DNA of 64,000 nucleotides from Paracoccus sp. R12_2 (GCF_017744015.1 NZ_JAGHRA010000009.1:1-64000), one strand, 5' to 3'. Shown: positions 36,505 to 45,944, counted from the stretch's first letter. Numbers and translations: made by a program. Notes: a model not told the origin generated them from the sequence alone.

Positions 36505-37689
36505 TCAGCCGCCCCCCTGAACGGGGCTGTCCGTAGCCTCTCCACGCTGCGCCTCAATCTCGCGCCACCGCGCGACATTCCGGTTATGCTCGTCCAGCGT
36601 GCGCGCAAACGCATGCCCGCCCGTGCCATCCGCTACGAAGAAGATGAAATCGGTCTGCGCGGGATTCAGGGCCGCGTTGATCGCCGCACGCCCGGGATTG
36701 GCAATCGGCGTCGGCGGCATCCCGTCGATGCGATAGGTGTTGTAGGGCGTCGTCGTGTTCAGTTCCGACCGCCTCAGACCCCGATCAAGAACACCCTGAC
36801 CGTTGGTGATGCCATAGATCACGGTCGGGTCGGTTTCCAGCCGCATGCCCTGTTCCAGCCGGTTGACGAAGACGCTGGCGACCTGCGGACGTTCGGCTGC
36901 GACGCCCGTCTCCTTCTCGACGATCGAGGCCATGATCAGCGCCTCTTCCGGCGTTTCATAAGGCAGACCAAAGGGCCGTGCCTCCCATTCGGCGGCAAGG
37001 ATCGCGGATTGCCGGCGCGCCATGTCGGCCAGCAGCGCGGTTCGCGATGATCCCTTCTCGACCTCATAGGTGTCGGGTGCCAGGCTGCCCTCGGCCGGGA
37101 CCTCATCGATCTCTCCGCTCAGGAAGCCGGCCGCTTTCAGCCCTTCGACGATCTGCCAGCTGGTGACGCCCTCGGCGACGGTGATCCGCAGCCGGGCATC
37201 GGGACTCTCCGTCGCGACGGTGATCGCTTCGGGCTGTTCCTCGTTGGCGGGGTTATAGCGTGCCATTTCCTCGAATGCGCCGGTCTGCTGGTTCATGTCG
37301 CGCAACAGGACGGTGTTTTCGCGCACGCCGACCCGCAGGATCACCTCGGTCCCGCAGGTCGAAGGGCCGCCCGCCGTCACCACGCCGACGATGTCCTGCA
37401 TGCTGGCACGCGGCGGCACAAGATAGCTGCCGAATTTCAGATCGCGCGACTTTTCCATATAGTCGGCGCCCGCGCGAAACAGATAGGCGCTGCTGACCGC
37501 GCCCTGCGCGGCAAGCTGCTGGCTGACCGCGTTCAGGCTGGCGCCCGGCGCGATCTCGACGCATTGGGCAACCTCGCTGGGACCGGGGCCGCTGAACTCG
37601 TGCTTGGCCCACGCCACCGCGGCTGCAACCGCGATCAGCAGAACGATCAGCAGGGTCAGGAAATTCGAGGCGATGTTGCGCCAGATCAT
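36505..37689 (-). CDS. mltG: Endolytic peptidoglycan transglycosylase MltG
   Basis: 394-residue inner-membrane enzyme that cuts nascent glycan strands and is thought to end their polymerisation. A single N-terminal membrane helix (FLTLLIVLLIAVAAAVAWA) is followed by a periplasmic YceG domain; the catalytic glutamate is in ASIVEKETGVAAERPQVASVFVNRL, and the family ending TDPTVIYGI...YNTYRIDGMPPTPIANPGRAAINAALNPAQTDFIFFVADGTGGHAFARTLDEHNRNVARWR is intact. The ATG overlaps the fabF stop by four bases, the usual fabF-mltG pairing in this group. Confidence 0.95.
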   Translation of the reverse strand: MIWRNIASNFLTLLIVLLIAVAAAVAWAKHEFSGPGPSEVAQCVEIAPGASLNAVSQQLAAQGAVSSAYLFRAGADYMEKSRDLKFGSYLVPPRASMQDIVGVVTAGGPSTCGTEVILRVGVRENTVLLRDMNQQTGAFEEMARYNPANEEQPEAITVATESPDARLRITVAEGVTSWQIVEGLKAAGFLSGEIDEVPAEGSLAPDTYEVEKGSSRTALLADMARRQSAILAAEWEARPFGLPYETPEEALIMASIVEKETGVAAERPQVASVFVNRLEQGMRLETDPTVIYGITNGQGVLDRGLRRSELNTTTPYNTYRIDGMPPTPIANPGRAAINAALNPAQTDFIFFVADGTGGHAFARTLDEHNRNVARWREIEAQRGEATDSPVQGGG

Positions 37690-38954
37690 CCTGCGACCTT
37701 CCCAAGGATCAGGCTGGCATTGGTGCCGCCGAATCCGAAGCTGTTGGACAGAACCACATCGACCTTGCGCCGAACGGCGGCATTCGCGGCCAGATCCAGC
37801 TTCGGCTGCACCGCCGGATTGTCCAGATTGATGGTCGGCGGACAGATCTGGTCACGGATCGCGAGGATGCAGAAGATCGCCTCGACAGCGCCCGCCGCAC
37901 CCAGAAGATGCCCGATGCTGGATTTGGTGGACGACATCACGGCGTTGGCCGCATGTTCGCCCATCAGCCGTTCAACGGCGCCCAGTTCGATCGTGTCAGC
38001 CATCGTGCTGGTGCCATGCGCGTTGATATAATCGATCTTCTCGGGTCCGATCTTCGCGCTGCGCAGCGCGTTCTGCATGGCCCGGAATCCGCCGTCGCCA
38101 TCCTCGCTGGGTGCGGTGATGTGATAGGCGTCCCCCGACAGCCCGTATCCCAGCACCTCGGCATAGATTGTCGCGCCGCGCGCCTTGGCGTGTTCGTATT
38201 CTTCCAGAACCACACAGCCCGCGCCTTCGCCCATCACGAAGCCGTCCCGATCCTGGTCATACGGGCGGCTGGCGGCCTGGGGATCTTCGGCCCGCTTGGT
38301 CGACAATGCCTTGCAGGCGTTGAAGCCCGCGATCCCGATCTCGCTGATCGGCGCCTCGGCACCGCCCGCGACCATGACATCCGCATCGCCCAGCATGATC
38401 AGCCGCGCGGCGTCACCGATCGCGTGCGCCCCGGTCGAACAGGCCGTCACCACGGCATGGTTGGGGCCCTTGAACCCGAACCGGATGCTGACCTGACCCG
38501 AGATCAGGTTGATCAGCGCGCCGGGAATGAAGAACGGGCTGACCCGCTTGGGACCGCGTTCCCTGATCAGAACAGCCGTTTCCGCGATCGAGGTCAGACC
38601 GCCGATGCCGGACCCGATCATGACGCCGGTGCGCAAGCGGGATTCCTCGTCCTCGGGTTCCCACCCGGCGTCCTTCACCGCTTGCGTGGCGGCGGCCATG
38701 CCATACAGGATGAAATCATCGACCTTGCGCCGGTCCTTCGGCTCCATCCAGTCATCAGGATTGAAGCTGCCGTCGCTGCCATCGCCGAAAGGGATCTCGC
38801 AGGCGTATTTCGTCACCACGTCCTTGGGATCGAACCGGGTGATCGGACCCGCGCCCGATTTTCCTGCCAGCAGGCGCTGCCAACTGGCTTCGACGCCCGA
38901 GGCAAGCGGTGTGACCATCCCCAACCCGGTGACAACAACCCTGCGCATATCCAT
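37686..38954 (-). CDS. fabF: Beta-ketoacyl-ACP synthase II
   Basis: 422-residue condensing enzyme of fatty-acid elongation. The catalytic cysteine is in VVTACSTGAHAIGDAARL and the two histidines in NAHGTSTMADTIE and SSTKSSIGHLLGAAGAVEAIF; the C-terminal SNSFGFGGTNASLIL is complete. GAGGCGAGGAC precedes the ATG at 38954; an ATG two codons later is equally possible. It is coupled to mltG. Unusually for the group, acpP is not immediately upstream; instead a Hint-domain gene with its own terminator lies there. Confidence 0.96.
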   Translation of the reverse strand: MDMRRVVVTGLGMVTPLASGVEASWQRLLAGKSGAGPITRFDPKDVVTKYACEIPFGDGSDGSFNPDDWMEPKDRRKVDDFILYGMAAATQAVKDAGWEPEDEESRLRTGVMIGSGIGGLTSIAETAVLIRERGPKRVSPFFIPGALINLISGQVSIRFGFKGPNHAVVTACSTGAHAIGDAARLIMLGDADVMVAGGAEAPISEIGIAGFNACKALSTKRAEDPQAASRPYDQDRDGFVMGEGAGCVVLEEYEHAKARGATIYAEVLGYGLSGDAYHITAPSEDGDGGFRAMQNALRSAKIGPEKIDYINAHGTSTMADTIELGAVERLMGEHAANAVMSSTKSSIGHLLGAAGAVEAIFCILAIRDQICPPTINLDNPAVQPKLDLAANAAVRRKVDVVLSNSFGFGGTNASLILGKVAG

Positions 38955-39024
38955 GTCCTCGCCTCATCAATTTCGGGCGGTGATACACGCCCAAAACACG
39001 CCGCGCAACGCATGACAATGTGAA

Positions 39025-39049
39025 GCCCGCCCTCTTGCCAAGGGCGGGC
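39025..39049 (-). terminator. Hairpin terminator after the Hint-domain gene
   Basis: GCCCGCCCT and AGGGCGGGC form a perfect 9 bp stem with a seven-base loop, followed by TTCACATT on the minus strand. It lies between the Hint-gene stop and the fabF start. Confidence 0.7.
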
Positions 39050-39076
39050 GCGGCCAGCAGATGAGGAAGATCTACG

Positions 39077-40189
39077 TCAGCCGACGACGGGTTTCTGATT
39101 GGCCAGGTGACGCTCGGCCAGTTTCCGCGCCTGCCGCCCGGGGACCACGGGACGCGCGGGCTGCCGCAATTCCATATCCGCGCCGATCTCGGCCAGATCC
39201 GGGAACAGGGCCAGAATCTCGGCACGCGCCTCCTCGGACACGCCTTTCAGCGCCTGCGGACCGGTGAACAGCGATTCGGACACCGCACCGTTCGATGTCA
39301 CCAACTGGTGATCGTCGAACAGCAAATGAACATAGGTGACTTGTGCGGCGTCTTCGACCATTTCGATGCCCGGCAGCGCGGTCAATTGCTTGGCCGCGAC
39401 CAGAACCTCGTTGGTGCCGAACATCCGCTGCGCCACCGCCGACCGCACCAGCACCCGGTGCTGGGGCGAGACAAGAAGATCGGCATTCGGCAGGCCAAGC
39501 CCCAGCGCCCCGATCCGGATCCGGATCGGTTTCAGGTTATCGGTGTCACGGACATCCAGGTCACGCGATCCGACCCAGCGCAACATCTGGACGCCTGCAT
39601 CGACGGTGATGACCGCATCGCCTTCGCGCAGATCCTCGACCGGACGCGGTCCTTCGGGCGTCTCGATCATGGTCCCGGCGACAAAGCAGGTGATGAAATT
39701 GGCCGCACCACGGTCGGCTGTCAGATTGCCGCTATTCGAGATCAGACCGTTCAGCCTCATCGACACGATCGGGCCGCTTTGAAAGATAGCGGAGTCGGCG
39801 TTGGCAGTAATTTCTGGTGCCAGAAACAGGTTGCGAGCCTCATCCTGAAAGACCACCGCAGAGACATTACCGGTCGATCCGTCGAAAAATGTCACGGTCG
39901 CGTCATAGACGCCAAGCCCTTCGAATGTCGCGACCGTCTGGGAACCGGCACCGGGCAGCGTGTATTGAACCTGATCCGTCCCAACGCGGTTGGTGTCCAG
40001 TGATCCAGCCTGGCCAGCACGGTCCAGCGCCGTGACGGTGACGATACGTTCAAACAGCGGATCGGCGGGACTTCCGTTGGTCTGCCCGACAAGGTCGATG
40101 GCGTTCTCGCTGATCGCATTTCCCTCGGTCGGATCGATATTGAACGTCCCGGTATTCCCCAGGAAAATCGCATTGAAGGTCGTCGGCAT
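39077..40189 (-). CDS. Hint-domain-containing protein
   Basis: 370-residue protein. Residues about 1-160 form a beta-rich, asparagine- and threonine-rich domain (TGTFNIDPTEGNAISENAIDLVG...TVTFFDGSTGNVSAVVFQDEARNLFLAPEI) of unknown role. A Hint (hedgehog/intein) domain follows, starting CFVAGTMIETPEGPRPVEDLREGDAVITVDAGVQMLRWVGSRD, with LLVSPQHRVLVRS and TYVHLLFDDHQLVTSNGAVSESL. The cysteine at the Hint start is the expected nucleophile for self-cleavage. No signal peptide is seen; Rhodobacteraceae proteins of this type are often thought to be exported by type I systems. AGGAGTGAGGCG precedes the ATG. Its role is unknown. Confidence 0.85.
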   Translation of the reverse strand: MPTTFNAIFLGNTGTFNIDPTEGNAISENAIDLVGQTNGSPADPLFERIVTVTALDRAGQAGSLDTNRVGTDQVQYTLPGAGSQTVATFEGLGVYDATVTFFDGSTGNVSAVVFQDEARNLFLAPEITANADSAIFQSGPIVSMRLNGLISNSGNLTADRGAANFITCFVAGTMIETPEGPRPVEDLREGDAVITVDAGVQMLRWVGSRDLDVRDTDNLKPIRIRIGALGLGLPNADLLVSPQHRVLVRSAVAQRMFGTNEVLVAAKQLTALPGIEMVEDAAQVTYVHLLFDDHQLVTSNGAVSESLFTGPQALKGVSEEARAEILALFPDLAEIGADMELRQPARPVVPGRQARKLAERHLANQKPVVG

Positions 40190-40351
40190 CGCCTCACTCC
40201 TGTAAACTCATCCAACCGGGCTGCGCAGCAAGCCCGCAAACAAAACATTGTCGCGGCAGAATATCATCCGGTCCAAGTCGTTTGTCCAGCGATGATGCCA
40301 CCAAACATCTGTACATTTGGTCAGGTTTGCACGCGCCGCAAATTCGCGGCG

Positions 40352-41365
40352 TCAGATCAGCCCTTCTGCGCTGAAATCCGCGCGCAGGTCGCGCTCGGGG
40401 CGCGGGCCCACATGCCCGATCACCTCGGCGGCGGCAATGCAGCCCATCCGACCCGCGGCCTCCAGCGGGGCGCCCCGTGCCAGCCCGTAGATCAGGCCGG
40501 CGGCGAACTGATCGCCCGCCCCGGTGGCATCCACCGGCACCACCCTGTGGACAGGCGCGGTCACACGCACGCCGTCGCGGATCAGGATCGCATCCTCGCC
40601 TGACCGGGTGCAGATCACCGTGCCGCAGTCGGCGCTTGCCTGGGCCAGCGCGGTTTCCAGATCCTCGGTCTGATACAGCGACGACCATTCGTGGATATTG
40701 CCGATCACGTAATCCATCGGCCCGGCGACCAGCTTGCGGAAATCCTCGCGGTGCCGGTCCACGCAGAACGGGTCCGACAGGGCGATCCCGGCCTGTCCGC
40801 CCGCCTCGTGACAGCAGCGCGCGGCCTTCAGGAACGCCTCTTTTCCCTTGGGCTTGTCGAACAGGTATCCTTCCAGGAACAGCCACCCTGCCCCCTGAAA
40901 GACCGACGGGTTCACGTCATCGGGCCCAAGCTCGGCCGAAATGCCCAGATAGGTGCTCATCGACCGTTCGCCGTCGGGCGTCACAAGGATGATGCTGCGC
41001 GAGGTCGGCAGCTGATCGCCCGCGACCGGCGGATTGACGAACACGGTGCCCGCAGCCTCTGTCTGTTCGGCATAGGACAGCCCCAGCGCATCCTCGGCCA
41101 CGCGACCGATGAACGCGGTCTTCAGACCCAGCGCACCGATCCCCGCCAACGTGTTGGCCACCGATCCGCCCGGCACCAGCCGCGCCTGCGCCCGGCCGGG
41201 CCCGTGATCGTCGGCCTGCGCGGCCATCAGGTATTCGGACCGCTCGCGCTCGATCAGCTGCATGATCCCCTTCTGCACCCCCAGCGCCTCAAGCCGCGCG
41301 TCGTCGGTGGGCGAGATCACGTCCATCACCGCGTTGCCGATTCCGATCACATAGGGCGTGGTCAT
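40352..41365 (-). CDS. Adenosine kinase (PfkB family)
   Basis: 337-residue sugar kinase-fold enzyme that most likely phosphorylates adenosine to AMP. The N-terminal glycine-rich substrate motif is VPGGSVANTLAGIGALGLKTAFIGRVAEDALG, and the C-terminal PfkB signature DATGAGDQFAAGLIYGLARG carries the catalytic aspartate. The opening YVIGIGNAVMDVISPTDDARLEALGVQKGIMQLIERER is that of the alphaproteobacterial adenosine kinase group. It overlaps nth by four bases (ATGA). Substrate choice within PfkB is by resemblance only. Confidence 0.85.
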   Translation of the reverse strand: MTTPYVIGIGNAVMDVISPTDDARLEALGVQKGIMQLIERERSEYLMAAQADDHGPGRAQARLVPGGSVANTLAGIGALGLKTAFIGRVAEDALGLSYAEQTEAAGTVFVNPPVAGDQLPTSRSIILVTPDGERSMSTYLGISAELGPDDVNPSVFQGAGWLFLEGYLFDKPKGKEAFLKAARCCHEAGGQAGIALSDPFCVDRHREDFRKLVAGPMDYVIGNIHEWSSLYQTEDLETALAQASADCGTVICTRSGEDAILIRDGVRVTAPVHRVVPVDATGAGDQFAAGLIYGLARGAPLEAAGRMGCIAAAEVIGHVGPRPERDLRADFSAEGLI

Positions 41366-42024
41366 GCGGTCTTCTCCTCATAGGGGCAGAGATCTTTGAT
41401 GATGCAGACGGCACAGCGCGGGCGCCGTGCCTGACAGATATAGCGCCCATGCAGGATCAGCCAGTGATGGGCATGTTGCTGAAACCGGGCGGGCACGTTG
41501 TCCTCGATCGCGCGTTCGACCTCGTCCACGTCCCGGCCCGGTGCAAGGCGCGTGCGATTGCCGACCCGGAAGATATGCGTGTCCACCGCCTGCGCGGGCT
41601 GGCCGAAGGCGCAGTTCAGCACGACATTGGCCGTCTTGCGCCCGACGCCCGGCAGGCTCATCAACGCGGCACGGCTGTCGGGCACCGCGCCGCCGTAATC
41701 CTGAACAAGGATCCGCGACAGCGCGATGACATTCTTCGCCTTCTGTCGGTAAAGCCCGATGGTGCGGATATGTTCGGTCACGCCCTCAAGCCCCAGATCC
41801 AGCATCTTCTGCGGCGTGTCGGCCACCGCGAACAGTCCCTTGGTGGCCTTGTTCACCCCGATATCGGTCGCCTGCGCGGACAACGCCACCGCGACGACCA
41901 GCGTAAAGGGATTGACGAAATTCAGCTCCGTTTCGGGATGCGGATTGGCCTCCTCGAGCCGCGTGAAGATCGCGACCTGTTCCGGAAACGGCAGCGGAGG
42001 TGAAAGACGCGAGGATCTGGCCAT
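41362..42024 (-). CDS. nth: Endonuclease III
   Basis: 220-residue base-excision DNA glycosylase/AP lyase for oxidised pyrimidines. The helix-hairpin-helix with catalytic lysine is LPGVGRKTANVVL, followed by the catalytic aspartate in QAVDTHIFRVGNR; the iron-sulfur ligands are CQARRPRCAVCIIKDLC (C-x6-C-x2-C-x5-C). The ATG at 42024 gives the normal length; the longer frame adds 28 unrelated residues. The ribosome site is weak. It is coupled to the downstream adenosine kinase. Confidence 0.95.
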   Translation of the reverse strand: MARSSRLSPPLPFPEQVAIFTRLEEANPHPETELNFVNPFTLVVAVALSAQATDIGVNKATKGLFAVADTPQKMLDLGLEGVTEHIRTIGLYRQKAKNVIALSRILVQDYGGAVPDSRAALMSLPGVGRKTANVVLNCAFGQPAQAVDTHIFRVGNRTRLAPGRDVDEVERAIEDNVPARFQQHAHHWLILHGRYICQARRPRCAVCIIKDLCPYEEKTA

Positions 42025-42270
42025 GACACGAGGCTTCTGACGATCAACGCCGCGCTTTGCAAGTGCCGCGATGCAGCATGCCCGCACTTGCCGGAGGAAA
42101 ATCGCCAATGATCGAATTGTGACGCGTTGTCAGCGCATTCGCTGATATCTGCGCTTTCCTTCGTTGCGGAACTGCGCCAGCTTGCAAGACGTTCCAGAAC
42201 CGGCCCGGAATCGGGCGCGCCAGATCCGGCGGCCATCCCGTCCGGCACATGACAAGGAAAGGGGATACAG

Positions 42271-42939
42271 ATGAACCTCCGCTTGACGACGACTATTGCC
42301 GCGTCGGGGCTGATCGCGCTCGGTGCCTGCACCGATCCGTCGATGAACCCGAACGGCACCGCGACGGGCATGTCGCGCACCCAGCAGGGCGCACTTGCGG
42401 GCGCCGCGATCGGCGCGGTGCTGGCCGGCACGCGCGACAGCGACAAGAACAATCAGGGCCGGGACGCCGCACGAGGCGCGATCCTGGGCGCCGCCGCCGG
42501 GGCCGTGGCCGGGAACATCCTCGACCGTCAGGCCGCCGCGCTGAAGCAGTCGGTGTCCTCGAACGTCCAGGTCGTGAACCACGGCTCGTATCTTCAGGTC
42601 GTGCTGCCCGAAGGCATCCTGTTCGCCACCGATTCCGCTGCCGTGTCAGGCCCCGCGCAAAGCGATCTTTACGCCGTCGCGCGCAACCTGAACCAGTATC
42701 CGAACAGCCGGATCGAGGTGGTGGGCCATACCGACAGCACCGGCTCGGCCGCCTATAACCAGGACTTGTCGCAGCGCCGGGCCGGATCGGTCGCCGGCAT
42801 CCTGACCGCCGCGGGCGTCAATCCCGGACGGGTGGTCGCCGTCGGCCGCGCGTCCAGCCAGCCGGTGGCGTCCAACGCGACCGCGCAGGGCCGCGCCCAG
42901 AACCGCCGGGTCGAAATCCTGATCCGCCCGACGAACTGA
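42271..42939 (+). CDS. OmpA-family peptidoglycan-associated lipoprotein
   Basis: 222-residue outer-membrane lipoprotein. The signal peptide ends in the lipobox LIALGAC (cysteine about 20). A glycine-zipper region (GALAGAAIGAVLAGTRD ... AARGAILGAAAGAVAGNIL, about 40-88) is followed by a complete OmpA C-terminal domain (about 105-220) with the peptidoglycan-binding motif RIEVVGHTDSTGSAAYNQDLSQRRAGSVAGIL and NRRVEILIRP. It is of the YiaD type. AAGGAAAGGGG precedes the ATG, and a clear intrinsic terminator follows. It is divergent from nth, with 246 bases between. Confidence 0.93.
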   Translation: MNLRLTTTIAASGLIALGACTDPSMNPNGTATGMSRTQQGALAGAAIGAVLAGTRDSDKNNQGRDAARGAILGAAAGAVAGNILDRQAAALKQSVSSNVQVVNHGSYLQVVLPEGILFATDSAAVSGPAQSDLYAVARNLNQYPNSRIEVVGHTDSTGSAAYNQDLSQRRAGSVAGILTAAGVNPGRVVAVGRASSQPVASNATAQGRAQNRRVEILIRPTN

Positions 42940-42976
42940 CGGCTCGGCGCGCGCCGAACCTGCACCACGACTGTTC

Positions 42977-43002
42977 GAGGCCGGCATCCGCCGGCCTCTT
43001 TT
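42977..43002 (+). terminator. Intrinsic terminator of the OmpA-type lipoprotein gene
   Basis: GAGGCCGGC and GCCGGCCTC form nine pairs around a four-base loop, followed by TTTTC. Confidence 0.9.
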
Positions 43003-43039
43003 CATGCGACCATCAGGTCATACAGGCTTTCGCCAAACG

Positions 43040-43072
43040 AAAACCCCCGGCCAGAAGACCGGGGGTTTTTTA
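43040..43072. terminator. Bidirectional intrinsic terminator after atpF
   Basis: AAAACCCCCGG pairs with CCGGGGGTTTT, with T-runs in both directions (TTTTTT on plus, TTTTCG on minus). It lies 31 bases after the atpF stop on the minus strand and also backs up the lipoprotein terminator. Confidence 0.92.
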
Positions 43073-43103
43073 TCATGCAGCCGATCTGCGCCCGTGGCGG
43101 GCA

Positions 43104-43664
43104 TCAGTTCAGGCGCTGAGACACTTCGCTGATGGCATCGTCGATCCCTGCCGAACGCTGGCCGGACTGGACCTGTGCCGCCAGCAATTCGGATGCTGCG
43201 GCGATGGCGGTCCGGACGGCGCGATCGCGCACGGCACGGACTGCGTCGTTCTCGGCGCTGGTGATCTGATCCTCGGCACCCTTCAGACGACGCTCGATAG
43301 ACGTCTTCAGGTCCGACTGCGCCTTGGCGGCCTGCGCCTCGGCCTCGCGCTTGGCGTTGGCGACGATCTCCTGTGCCTGACCCTTCACCTCGCGCTGACG
43401 ACGCTCGTAGCTGGCATAGATCTCCTGCGCTTCTTCGCGCAGGCGACGCGCCTCGTCCAGGTCCGCGCGGATCCCCTCGGCACGCTTGTCCAGCATGCCG
43501 CCGACGATCGAGGGAACCTTGAAATAGATCACCACGCCCACGAAGATCAGGAACGCGATCAGGACGATGAAGTCGGTGTTGCCAAGCGAGAAGAACGGCC
43601 CCGTGGCTGCTGCGGCAGGTCCTGCGCTGGCCGCAAGCAAGGCGATGGCAGAAAGTCGTTTCAT
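43104..43664 (-). CDS. atpF: F0 ATP synthase subunit b
   Basis: 186-residue stator subunit. It begins with a signal-like stretch ([27 protein letters not shown]), then one membrane helix ([18 protein letters not shown], about 31-48) and a long charged coiled coil to the end that contacts F1. The N-terminal extension before the helix is usual for the Paracoccus/Rhodobacter b subunit. It is the last gene of the F0 operon and its ATG overlaps the b' stop by four bases. Confidence 0.95.
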   Translation of the reverse strand: MKRLSAIALLAASAGPAAAATGPFFSLGNTDFIVLIAFLIFVGVVIYFKVPSIVGGMLDKRAEGIRADLDEARRLREEAQEIYASYERRQREVKGQAQEIVANAKREAEAQAAKAQSDLKTSIERRLKGAEDQITSAENDAVRAVRDRAVRTAIAAASELLAAQVQSGQRSAGIDDAISEVSQRLN

Positions 43665-44257
43665 TGCACGGCCCCCTTGATGCGGTTGTCCACAGCCTGA
43701 TCGACGGCACCCTGATCGACGTTTCCGCCAAAGCTGCTGACCAGCTCTGCCGTCACTTCGCGGGCGACCTCGCGGGCGTCGGTCACGGCCGACTCGCGGA
43801 TCTCGGCGATGCGCTTTTCCGATTCAGCGGTGCGCGCTGCGATCTCGGCATCGGCCTTGGCAATCGCCGCATCCAGTTCCTTCTGGATCTCGGCGCGATT
43901 GGCGGCGACGATCTTGGCCGCCTCGCTACGGGCATCGGCCAAGGCCTGATCATAGGCGGCTTCCGCCTCGCGGGCCTTCTGCTTGAATTCTTCGGCAGCC
44001 ATCAGATCGCCGGTAATGGCGCCCTGACGGTCGGAAATGACCGCGGCGATGCGCGGCAATGCCACATTCGACAGCACCCAGTACAACGCCAGCAAGGTGA
44101 CGACGAGCCAGAAGATCTGGTTCGGGAAAGTAGCGATGTCAAGCTGCGGCAGGCCCGTGGATTCGGCCGCGTGACCGGCCTGATCCGCGCCGTGTGCGGC
44201 GGCCGCTTCGGTATGTTCGGCCACGCTTTGGGCGGCCTCTTGCAACAGGCTGATCAT
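43661..44257 (-). CDS. atpX: F0 ATP synthase subunit b'
   Basis: 198-residue second stator subunit, present in photosynthetic bacteria and many alphaproteobacteria. An N-terminal alanine-rich segment is followed by one membrane helix ([25 protein letters not shown], about 44-68), then a charged helical stalk ([36 protein letters not shown]). It pairs with b to form the heterodimeric stalk. It is separated from atpE by a hairpin and coupled to atpF. Confidence 0.95.
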   Translation of the reverse strand: MISLLQEAAQSVAEHTEAAAAHGADQAGHAAESTGLPQLDIATFPNQIFWLVVTLLALYWVLSNVALPRIAAVISDRQGAITGDLMAAEEFKQKAREAEAAYDQALADARSEAAKIVAANRAEIQKELDAAIAKADAEIAARTAESEKRIAEIRESAVTDAREVAREVTAELVSSFGGNVDQGAVDQAVDNRIKGAVQ

Positions 44258-44288
44258 GTCCTACCCCATTGGCCTCTCAGGTCACGAA

Positions 44289-44313
44289 GGGGCGAGGCCG
44301 AAAACCTCACCCC
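44289..44313 (-). other. Intercistronic hairpin after atpE
   Basis: GGGGUGAGG and CCUCGCCCC form nine pairs (one U-G) with a seven-base loop 20 bases past the atpE stop, without a strong T-run. Subunit c is needed in many more copies than b and b', and a stabilising or partly terminating hairpin here would raise its share. Confidence 0.55.
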
Positions 44314-44333
44314 GCCGCAAGGATGGCGTGGGA

Positions 44334-44570
44334 TCAGACCGCGAACATCAGCAGAAGCGCGACGAGGAACGAGAAGATCCCCAGAGCTTCGGCGAAGGCC
44401 ATGCCGATGAACAGCGTAGCGGTCTGACCGGCGGCGGCCGACGGATTGCGCAGGGCGCCCGACAGGAAGTTCCCGGCCACGTTGCCCACACCGATGGCAG
44501 CCCCGCCCATGCCGATGGCGGTCAGGCCGACGCCGATGTACTGGCCCAGTTCTCCGATATTGCCTTCCAT
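44334..44570 (-). CDS. atpE: F0 ATP synthase subunit c
   Basis: 78-residue ring subunit that carries protons. Two hydrophobic helices flank the polar loop [12 protein letters not shown]; the proton-binding carboxylate is Glu61 in [11 protein letters not shown]. The N-terminal glycine motif [21 protein letters not shown] packs the ring. AAGGAGTATCATC gives a strong ribosome site, as expected for a high-copy subunit. There is no sodium-type binding pattern next to Glu61, so it is a proton enzyme. Confidence 0.97.
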   Translation of the reverse strand: MEGNIGELGQYIGVGLTAIGMGGAAIGVGNVAGNFLSGALRNPSAAAGQTATLFIGMAFAEALGIFSFLVALLLMFAV

Positions 44571-44634
44571 GATGATACTCCTTGCGGTTGGAAGTTTGAA
44601 ATTCGGGTAAAGATGATCCTGATGCGGCGCCCGC

Positions 44635-45387
44635 CTAGTGCGACGGATGCAGCGCGTCCTTCAAGTAGACGCAGGTCAGGATGGTGAACACATAGGCCTG
44701 GATGAAGGCCACGAGGATCTCGAAGGCATACATGCCGACGACAGCCAGGATCGAGACGGGGGCAACGGCGGCGATCGCGGCAAAGCCTGCGAAGACCTTG
44801 ATCACGGCGTGGCCTGCGATCATGTTGCCTGCAAGACGAATGGAATGGCTGACCGGGCGCACGAAATACGAGATCACCTCGATCACGGCCAGAACCGGGC
44901 GGATCGCCAGCGGCGCCGAGCGGACCCAGAACAGGTCAAGGAAATGCGCGCCGTTCTTGATGAAGCCGATCGCCGTGACGCTGACGAACACCGCCAGCGC
45001 CAGAACGCCGGTCACCGCGATATGCGACGTCACCGTGAACGCCTTCGGCAGCAGTCCGGCAAAGTTCGAGACCGTGATGAACATGAACAGCGTCATGATA
45101 TACGGGAAGTATTTCAGCCCGTCCTTGCCGGCGATGTCCTCGATCATCTTGTGGACCATACCGTAGGACAACTCGGCAACCGACTGCGCACGGTTGGGCA
45201 CGATCGCCCGGCCACGGGTGCCCATCACCAGCAGCGCGATGATGGCCAGCGCGACCACGGCCATCCACAGCGTGACGTTCGTCGGCGTGTACCAGTGCAC
45301 CTCGCCACCGCCGAACAGCGGTTTGACGATGAACTGGTCCATCGGGTGGAAGGTCAGGCCGGTTGCTTCTTCCATCTCGGTCGCCAC
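44635..45387 (-). CDS. atpB: F0 ATP synthase subunit a
   Basis: 250-residue membrane subunit that forms the two proton half-channels. The essential arginine is Arg184 in [18 protein letters not shown]. Starts with [19 protein letters not shown] if the GTG at 45387 is used; that GTG lies two bases after the atpI stop and seven after AGAGGG. An ATG at 45375 has no ribosome site, and the TTG at 45393 is less likely. The other helices ([57 protein letters not shown]) are complete. Confidence 0.95.
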   Translation of the reverse strand: MATEMEEATGLTFHPMDQFIVKPLFGGGEVHWYTPTNVTLWMAVVALAIIALLVMGTRGRAIVPNRAQSVAELSYGMVHKMIEDIAGKDGLKYFPYIMTLFMFITVSNFAGLLPKAFTVTSHIAVTGVLALAVFVSVTAIGFIKNGAHFLDLFWVRSAPLAIRPVLAVIEVISYFVRPVSHSIRLAGNMIAGHAVIKVFAGFAAIAAVAPVSILAVVGMYAFEILVAFIQAYVFTILTCVYLKDALHPSH

Positions 45388-45389
45388 GG

Positions 45390-45737
45390 TCAATCCCTCT
45401 TGTCGGTCTCCGGCGCGTCGCCGGGGCTGCTACCCAGTTCGGCCGCGGTGCGCATCATCGTCTTGATGCCGGCCGCGAAGCCGAGAAAAATGAACAGGAT
45501 CATCAGGAACGGCTGCGTGCCGAACAGATGATCCAGGCCGTATCCGATACCGCAGCCCAGCAAGATGCCCGCTACGATCTCGAGGACCATGCGCCAGGCG
45601 ATATGCGCCTTGTCATAGCCCGCCATCGGCGTCCTCGCCTCTGGCTTAGAAGTCAATCGTGACAGCCGTTCCTCCAGCTGGCGCAGACGGGCCGCATCGT
45701 CGTCCCTGTCGCCCCCATGCCGGGGCCCTTCGGCCAT
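45390..45737 (-). CDS. atpI: ATP synthase protein I
   Basis: 115-residue small membrane protein at the head of the F0 operon, thought to help c-ring assembly or magnesium supply. A charged N-terminal half ([22 protein letters not shown]) is followed by two helices ([47 protein letters not shown]). It sits about 24 bases downstream of the predicted RNA start and two bases before the atpB GTG. Confidence 0.92.
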   Translation of the reverse strand: MAEGPRHGGDRDDDAARLRQLEERLSRLTSKPEARTPMAGYDKAHIAWRMVLEIVAGILLGCGIGYGLDHLFGTQPFLMILFIFLGFAAGIKTMMRTAAELGSSPGDAPETDKRD

Positions 45738-45767
45738 CTCTCACGCCCCCGTTATCACTCGACCGGG

Positions 45768-45796
45768 TGTCTAGGGGGGATCGCGGTTCAAGTCAA
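45768..45796 (-). promoter_or_regulatory. Promoter of the atpI-B-E-X-F operon
   Basis: TTGACT (45791-45796) and TAGACA (45768-45773) are exactly 17 bases apart on the minus strand, with the start of atpI 31 bases beyond the -10. The layout fits a housekeeping sigma promoter of this group. The 207-base region is shared with the divergent ArsR gene. Confidence 0.65.
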
Positions 45797-45944
45797 GCAA
45801 GTGCAGGATATGCATAGTAGACTGAAAATAAAGAGAATTCCTGACGGAAGCTTTTGCCCGCACCGCTTGCATTCCCGGCTGCGCGCCGACATTATTCAAC
45901 CGCCAGGTTGACCTTCGGCCGGCTTGGGACAGCAAGGATCATCA

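Noticed and set aside
39077..40189. Intein-containing enzyme
   Set aside because: The Hint domain is not followed by an extein with a conserved Ser/Thr/Cys junction, and the N-terminal part is not a known enzyme, so it is a Hint-type protein and not an interrupted gene.
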